From: Hyphobacterium sp. SN044
GTDB taxonomy: Bacteria > Pseudomonadota > Alphaproteobacteria > Caulobacterales > Maricaulaceae
Direction of reading: 5' to 3'
DNA length: 64,000 bases
Assembly (NCBI RefSeq): GCF_021864465.1
Contig: NZ_JAKKUV010000002.1
Location: 124,001 to 188,000 of the forward strand
Under the pieces are notes generated by a model. The model saw only the letters and a program-made list of their open reading frames with translations. It was not told the DNA's origin and did no database searches. The position numbers were made by a program, and so were the translations under genes. Shown here one piece after another: positions 60,267 to 64,000 of the stretch. The number at the start of each line of letters is the position of its first letter. The stretch's first letter is position 1.

Positions 60267-60731
60267 GTGATCGATACGACCGCCCAGCGCGCGCTTCTAA
60301 GCCGCTATCCGACCGGTGTGACGGTGGTTTGCGCCATGACCGATGCCGGTCCCATCGGCATTACGGTCAATTCCTTTGCCTCGGTTTCGCTCGATCCGCC
60401 GCTGGTTCTGTGGTCGATCGGCAGGGCCTCGGACCGCTATGAGGCGTTCCTGTCGGCAAAGGTGTTCACGATCAATATCCTGACGGCCGAGCAGGCCGCC
60501 CTGGCGCAGCACTATGCGCAGAACGCGATGCTGGTCGACGGCCATTGGACGATGGCCAGCAATGGCGCGCCGCGTATTTCGAATGCTGCCGGGACGCTGG
60601 AATGCCGCCAGCATGCGGTCCATCCGGGCGGGGATCACGACATTCTGGTCGGCGAGGTCACGGCGCTGCACGAAGGCCCGGCGGCGGCATCACTGACGTT
60701 TTTCAAGAGCGGATACGGCCGCATCGGCTGA
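60267..60731 (+). CDS. Flavin reductase-like domain protein
   Basis: A 154-residue split-barrel flavoprotein. RYPTGVTVVCAMTDAGPIGITVNSFASVSLDPPLVLWSI near 10 is the FMN-binding region of the flavin reductase (HpaC-like) family, and a GDHDILVGEV motif lies near 121. It would reduce FMN or FAD with NAD(P)H for a partner monooxygenase, none of which is nearby. GTG start with GGAG 7 bases upstream. The next gene follows after 11 bases. Confidence 0.88.
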   Translation: MIDTTAQRALLSRYPTGVTVVCAMTDAGPIGITVNSFASVSLDPPLVLWSIGRASDRYEAFLSAKVFTINILTAEQAALAQHYAQNAMLVDGHWTMASNGAPRISNAAGTLECRQHAVHPGGDHDILVGEVTALHEGPAAASLTFFKSGYGRIG

Positions 60732-60742
60732 GGAGTTTCACC

Positions 60743-61612
60743 ATGGCGACGTGCGCATTTCTGGGTCTCGGCGTGATGGGCTTCCCGATGGCGGGCCATC
60801 TGGTGGCCAACGGCCACGGGGTGACGGTGTGGAACCGGACCGGGAAGAAGGCGAAGGACTGGGCGGCAAGGCATTCCGGCCTCGCCAAGGCGAAGGTTGC
60901 CGATGCGGTCGCGGATTGCGACTTCGTCTTCATGTGCCTCGGGGATGATCCCGATGTACGCGAGGTTGCCTTTCCGGCACTCGGCGCGATGAAGCCGGGC
61001 AGCGTTCTGGTCGACCACACGACGGCATCCGCTGAACTGGCCCGTGAGCTTCACGTTGCGGCTAGAGAGAAGGGGATCGGCTTCGTCGACGCGCCGGTTT
61101 CCGGCGGTCAGGCGGGGGCTGAAAACGGCCAGTTGACGATCATGTGCGGCGGCGATGAAGCCGATTTCGCCAAGGCCGAGCCGGTGATGGCGGCCTATGC
61201 CAAGGCCTCGACCCTGATCGGCGAGGCGGGCGCCGGCCAGCTGTGCAAGATGGTCAACCAGCTCTGCATCGCCGGTGTGGTGCAGGGCCTGTCGGAAGGC
61301 ATTCATTTCGCGCACCGGTCCGGCCTCGACGTATCGAAGGTGATGGGTGCGATCTCCAAGGGCGCGGCGCAATCCTGGCAGATGGAAAACCGCTGGCAGA
61401 CTATGGACAAGGGCGAGTTCGAGTTCGGCTTCGCCATCGACTGGATGCGCAAGGATCTCCGCATCGCGCTGGAGGAAGCCCGGCGCAATGGCGCGCAGCT
61501 TCCTGTGGCGGCGCTGGTCGACCAGTTCTACGCTGATGTCCAGGCGATGGGCGGAAGCCGGTGGGATACGTCGAGCCTGATCGCCCGTCTGGAACGCTCC
61601 GGCCGAGGCTGA
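60743..61612 (+). CDS. NAD(P)-dependent beta-hydroxyacid dehydrogenase
   Basis: The 289-residue enzyme has the dinucleotide fold FLGLGVMGFPMAGHL at the start, FVDAPVSGGQAGAENGQLTIMCGG near 115 (substrate site) and GAGQLCKMVNQLCIAGVVQGLSEG near 164 with the catalytic lysine. These place it in the 3-hydroxyisobutyrate/tartronate semialdehyde reductase family. The exact substrate is unclear. It follows the flavin reductase gene closely and is probably co-transcribed. Confidence 0.92.
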   Translation: MATCAFLGLGVMGFPMAGHLVANGHGVTVWNRTGKKAKDWAARHSGLAKAKVADAVADCDFVFMCLGDDPDVREVAFPALGAMKPGSVLVDHTTASAELARELHVAAREKGIGFVDAPVSGGQAGAENGQLTIMCGGDEADFAKAEPVMAAYAKASTLIGEAGAGQLCKMVNQLCIAGVVQGLSEGIHFAHRSGLDVSKVMGAISKGAAQSWQMENRWQTMDKGEFEFGFAIDWMRKDLRIALEEARRNGAQLPVAALVDQFYADVQAMGGSRWDTSSLIARLERSGRG

Positions 61613-61633
61613 GGCGGTTAGAGGGAGGATGAC

Positions 61634-62638
61634 ATGCGTCTGATCGAGGTCACCTTCCCGGACAGTGTCGAGACCAAGCCGCTTCTGAGCGCCTGCATGA
61701 AGGCCGAGCCGATGGACTATCGGCTCGAGCCCGCCGACGACCGGGGGCGCCGCCTGTTGCGGCTCGTTTTCCGGACAGGCGACGGGCAGGAGGCGATCGA
61801 CGCGATCCAGGGCATTCTGGCGAATGAAGAGGGCTGGCGCCTGGTGGTCGTGCCGGTCGAGGCTGCGCTGCCCAAGCCGAAGGACACCGAGGAAGACGAG
61901 GAGACCAAGAAGCAGCGCAAGACACTCGCCCTGCGCGAGGAGTTGTTCGAGGACATTTCCCGCGGAGCCAATCTCAACCGCGACTTCCTGCTTCTGACCG
62001 TATTGTCCGCTGTCGTGGCGGCGCTTGGGCTCAATGCAAACAATGTTGCCGCGGTGATCGGGGCGATGGTGATCGCACCGCTGCTCGGGCCGATCCTTGC
62101 CTTTTCCTTCGGGTCCGCACTCGGCGATCTCGACCTGATGCTCCGCTCGGCGCGCACGGCGCTGGCCGGCCTCATGGTCGGCCTGCTGGTCGCCATGGCG
62201 CTTGGCGCGGCGACCAGTGCCAATCTCGGCAGTGACGAGTTGGTGTCCCGGACTTTTGTCGGGGTCGATGCGGTGGCGCTCGCTCTCGCGGCAGGCGCAG
62301 CGGCGGCTCTGTCGATCTCGACCGGGATTTCCTCCGCGCTTGTGGGCGTGATGGTCGCCGTGGCGTTGCTGCCGCCCTCGGCGGCGGTCGGCCTCTTCAT
62401 CGGCGACGGGGAATGGTCGATGGCGCTGCGCGCCGCGTTGCTGCTCGCGATCAACGTAACGAGCGTGATCCTCGCCGCGCTCTTCGTCTTCCGGGTGAAG
62501 GGCGTGCGGCCCCGGACCTGGCTGGAACGTCGCTCGGCGAAGCGGTCTGTCTTCGTGAACTACGCCGTCTGGGTGGTCTGCATTCTCGTGCTGACGGCCG
62601 TCGCGTGGCGCGTCGCGCCCGTCGATGTGCTGCCCTGA
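61634..62638 (+). CDS. DUF389 / TIGR00341-family membrane protein
   Basis: The 334-residue protein has a soluble N-terminal part (~1-110, with a Lys/Glu-rich stretch PKPKDTEEDEETKKQRK) and about six helices carrying the DUF389 mark NNVAAVIGAMVIAPLLGPILAFSFG near 136. LVGVMVAVALLPPSAAVGLFIG near 237 mirrors it. The function is unknown. GGGAGGA lies before the ATG. A good terminator hairpin follows. Confidence 0.88.
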   Translation: MRLIEVTFPDSVETKPLLSACMKAEPMDYRLEPADDRGRRLLRLVFRTGDGQEAIDAIQGILANEEGWRLVVVPVEAALPKPKDTEEDEETKKQRKTLALREELFEDISRGANLNRDFLLLTVLSAVVAALGLNANNVAAVIGAMVIAPLLGPILAFSFGSALGDLDLMLRSARTALAGLMVGLLVAMALGAATSANLGSDELVSRTFVGVDAVALALAAGAAAALSISTGISSALVGVMVAVALLPPSAAVGLFIGDGEWSMALRAALLLAINVTSVILAALFVFRVKGVRPRTWLERRSAKRSVFVNYAVWVVCILVLTAVAWRVAPVDVLP

Positions 62639-62646
62639 AACGACAG

Positions 62647-62675
62647 ACGGCCCCGCGGTGGGGCTGCGGGACCGT
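62647..62675. terminator. Hairpin between convergent DUF389 and small membrane-protein genes
   Basis: ACGGCCCCGC (62647-62656) pairs with GCGGGACCGT (62666-62675) at 9 of 10 positions around a 9-base loop. It lies 8 bases after the DUF389 stop and 22 bases before the end of the minus-strand gene, so it could end both. Confidence 0.6.
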
Positions 62676-62697
62676 CCGGCGGTGTGGCAGTCAGGGG

Positions 62698-63027
62698 TTA
62701 CGAGGCGCTGCTGCCACCGGGGATGAGGCGTTCGACGGTGGCCATCACAATCACCATGATCGAGGCCGCGCCGAGCACGGCGCCGTAATTGGTGAAGATG
62801 CTGGTGAGATACTCGCCCACCGCCGGGATCGGACCCAGCGCGCCGGCCCCGCCGGCGATCAGGAAGATCGCGGCCAGGATCAGCGCCTTGCGGTGATCGC
62901 CCTTGACGAAGAAGCCGCTGACCAGGCCGAGAACGACCAGGATCAAGGCGGCGTATTCAAACGTGAAGAATGCGAAGACGACGGCGGCGAGCAGGGCCAC
63001 GGCCCAGATGATCTTGTCGAGTGACAT
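62698..63027 (-). CDS. Unknown small membrane protein
   Basis: The 109-residue protein has three hydrophobic helices: IIWAVALLAAVVFAFFTFEY with ALILVVLGLVSGFFV, then ALILAAIFLIAGGAGALG and YGAVLGAASIMVIVMATV. I do not recognise the family. A GGGAGGGAA run precedes the ATG. It is divergent from the TRIC gene across 147 bases that contain three dyads. Confidence 0.7.
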   Translation of the reverse strand: MSLDKIIWAVALLAAVVFAFFTFEYAALILVVLGLVSGFFVKGDHRKALILAAIFLIAGGAGALGPIPAVGEYLTSIFTNYGAVLGAASIMVIVMATVERLIPGGSSAS

Positions 63028-63087
63028 TGATTTCCCTCCCTTGCTGAAGTGTTCTGACCTCAGGGGCCCCTTCAGACCTTGAAAGGG

Positions 63088-63131
63088 CTAGATCGAGTCT
63101 AGTGAAATGAACAAGCCCCAATCATTTCACT
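63088..63131. promoter_or_regulatory. Nested dyads in the divergent region before the TRIC gene
   Basis: CTAGA...TCTAG (63088-63092/63098-63102) is followed by a perfect 10-base inverted repeat AGTGAAATGA (63101-63110) and TCATTTCACT (63122-63131) around an 11-base loop. A weaker stem, CCCTTCA/TGAAAGGG, lies just before. The long dyad is AT-rich against a GC-rich background and ends 43 bases before the TRIC ATG, so an operator or a leader hairpin is likely. Confidence 0.5.
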
Positions 63132-63174
63132 GTCGTAAAACTCTATCGAAAGATATTGCGGTGCAGCAAATACT

Positions 63175-63801
63175 ATGAGTGTCGAAACCCTCTTTCTTTT
63201 CCTCGACTTTGGCGGGATCGCGCTGTTCGCTTTCTCCGGCGGGATGCTGGCGGCGCGAAAGGCGCTCGACCCGTTCGGCGCGGCCATTCTGGGCGCGGTG
63301 ACTGGCATGGGCGGAGGGACTTTGCGCGACGTCTTGCTCGGCACGCTGCCGGTCTATTGGGTCGAGGCGCCGGTCTATCTCTGGGTGGCGCTCGGCGGGG
63401 CGCTCGCCGGGTATTACTCCTCGGGCTGGGCACAGGCGGTGGCGAACCGGCGCGTCGTTCTGGTCTGGGCGGACGCGGTGGGCATGTCGGCCTTCTGTGT
63501 GATCGGCGCGCAGGCGGGGCTTGAAGCCGGGGCGCACTGGACGATCGCGCTCCTGACCGGCGTGATGAGCGCGGCCTTTGGCGGTCTGATCCGCGACATC
63601 ATCGTCAACGATGTGCCGCTGGTGCTGCGCGAAGACGTCTATGCGCTTGCCGCACTCGCTGGCGCTGCGGCCTATGTCGCGGCGCTGGCGCTCGGGATTG
63701 GCCCCAGCTTCGCGGCGGTTGGCGGAGCGCTCATCGCCTTCGTGCTGCGCGGCTGCGCGATCCAGTTCAAATGGTCGCTGCCGCCGATCGGGAAGGTTTA
63801 G
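63175..63801 (+). CDS. TRIC/UPF0126-family membrane channel
   Basis: A 208-residue protein with seven helices made of two repeats, each with a glycine-rich motif: GAAILGAVTGMGGGTLRDVLLG near 38 and LTGVMSAAFGGLIRDIIVNDVPLVL near 124. G-x-G-G-G-x-x-R-D is the mark of the YadS/TRIC (trimeric intracellular cation channel) family; bacterial members have been shown to conduct cations. It probably acts in potassium or sodium balance at the inner membrane. No obvious ribosome site is seen at the ATG. Confidence 0.9.
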   Translation: MSVETLFLFLDFGGIALFAFSGGMLAARKALDPFGAAILGAVTGMGGGTLRDVLLGTLPVYWVEAPVYLWVALGGALAGYYSSGWAQAVANRRVVLVWADAVGMSAFCVIGAQAGLEAGAHWTIALLTGVMSAAFGGLIRDIIVNDVPLVLREDVYALAALAGAAAYVAALALGIGPSFAAVGGALIAFVLRGCAIQFKWSLPPIGKV

Positions 63802-63812
63802 CACCGCTTTCT

Positions 63813-63924
63813 CCCTCTCCCTTCAGGGAGAGGGCTGGGGTGAGGGGTCTTTTCTCTTCGGCTGTACAGAAATAGAAGACCCCTCATCCGGCGCTTCGCG
63901 CCACCTTCTCCCTGAAGGGAGAAG
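63813..63924. repeat. Paired-hairpin intergenic repeat element (copy 3)
   Basis: The outer hairpins are CCCTCTCCC TTCA GGGAGAGGG (63813-63834) and CTTCTCCCTGAAGGGAGAAG (63905-63924), inverted copies of each other. Between them TGAGGGGTCTT (63841-63851) and AAGACCCCTCA (63876-63886) are perfect 11-base inverted arms. A further small stem, GGCGCTTCGCGCC, lies at 63890-63902. It fills the space after the TRIC gene and could end its transcript. The arms match those at 33067-33201. Confidence 0.82.
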
Positions 63925-63937
63925 CAATTCAGTCGGA

Positions 63938-63955
63938 TTCCCGCTTTCGCGGGAA
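63938..63955. repeat. Dispersed hairpin repeat, second copy
   Basis: TTCCCGCTTTCGCGGGAA has 7-base arms with a TTTC loop, in the same GGATTCC...GGAA context as the copy at 22796-22815. It lies just after the end of the last minus-strand gene fragment. Confidence 0.65.
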
Positions 63956-63965
63956 CACCAATTAC

Positions 63966-64000
63966 TCACAACCGGTCCAGCACGCCCTTCAGATCCGCGA
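63966..64000 (-). CDS. Possible 3' end of a gene running off the window
   Basis: Ten codons, ADLKGVLDRL, followed by TGA at 63968-63966 on the minus strand. The stop is placed right beside the repeat cluster, as expected of a gene end. The fragment is too short to identify. Confidence 0.3.
   Translation of the reverse strand, partial: ADLKGVLDRL

Overview
This is a GC-rich, densely coded chromosomal segment from an alphaproteobacterium. The run slt - dapA - smpB - (NYN protein, folK) - rpoZ - rsh - pyrE - pdxJ - acpS - rnc - era - recO - parC is the core order familiar from Caulobacter and Hyphomonas/Maricaulis-type genomes. A motB gene suggests a motile cell. I cannot name the species. I found no rRNA, tRNA, CRISPR array, transposase or prophage.

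Layout. 1-9.4 kb holds a truncated VOC protein, an M28 peptidase lipoprotein, a divergent secreted FG-GAP protein of about 1410 residues, a small lipoprotein, acetyl-CoA synthetase and a rhodanese. 9.5-15.9 kb is a complete-looking but unusual histidine biosynthesis operon. It starts with a TrpR/YerC-type regulator behind a perfect palindrome. It has long-form HisG and fused HisIE, and no working hisC: HisB instead carries an N-terminal extension that looks like a gutted histidinol-phosphate aminotransferase. 15.9-22.5 kb is the complete histidine degradation set (hutF divergent from hutI-hutH-hutG-hutU), tail-to-tail with the biosynthesis operon and overlapping it by 34 bases. 22.8-27.5 kb encodes a three-gene 2-oxoacid oxidoreductase (beta, gamma-alpha fusion, and an FAD/NAD(P)/2x[4Fe-4S] subunit). 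27.7-36.1 kb holds threonine catabolism (kbl, tdh split from it by two membrane-protein genes, and a threonine dehydratase), a nitroreductase, a small superinfection-immunity-like membrane protein and an acyl-CoA ligase. 36-52 kb is the core block. 52-59 kb runs on the minus strand: GNAT, a TRAP transporter (dctPQM), the N-degron transferase bpt, an SLC13-type transporter and motB. 60-64 kb has a flavin reductase-domain protein, a beta-hydroxyacid dehydrogenase, a DUF389 membrane protein, a small membrane protein and a TRIC/UPF0126 channel.

How the genes fit together. Histidine is made by the his operon and broken down by the hut set to glutamate. Glutamate yields 2-oxoglutarate, which the neighbouring oxidoreductase could oxidise to succinyl-CoA. 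Tdh and Kbl turn threonine into glycine and acetyl-CoA, and Acs charges acetate. Much of the accessory half is therefore an amino-acid/2-oxoacid catabolic neighbourhood.

Three intergenic regions carry elements made of two inverted hairpin arms, a typical dispersed alphaproteobacterial repeat, and a shorter hairpin repeat is also dispersed. The strongest leads are the HisC remnant fused to HisB, the palindrome and TrpR-like gene heading the his operon, the 2-oxoacid oxidoreductase cluster, a threonine dehydrogenase lacking the structural-zinc cysteines, and the nested dyads before the TRIC gene.
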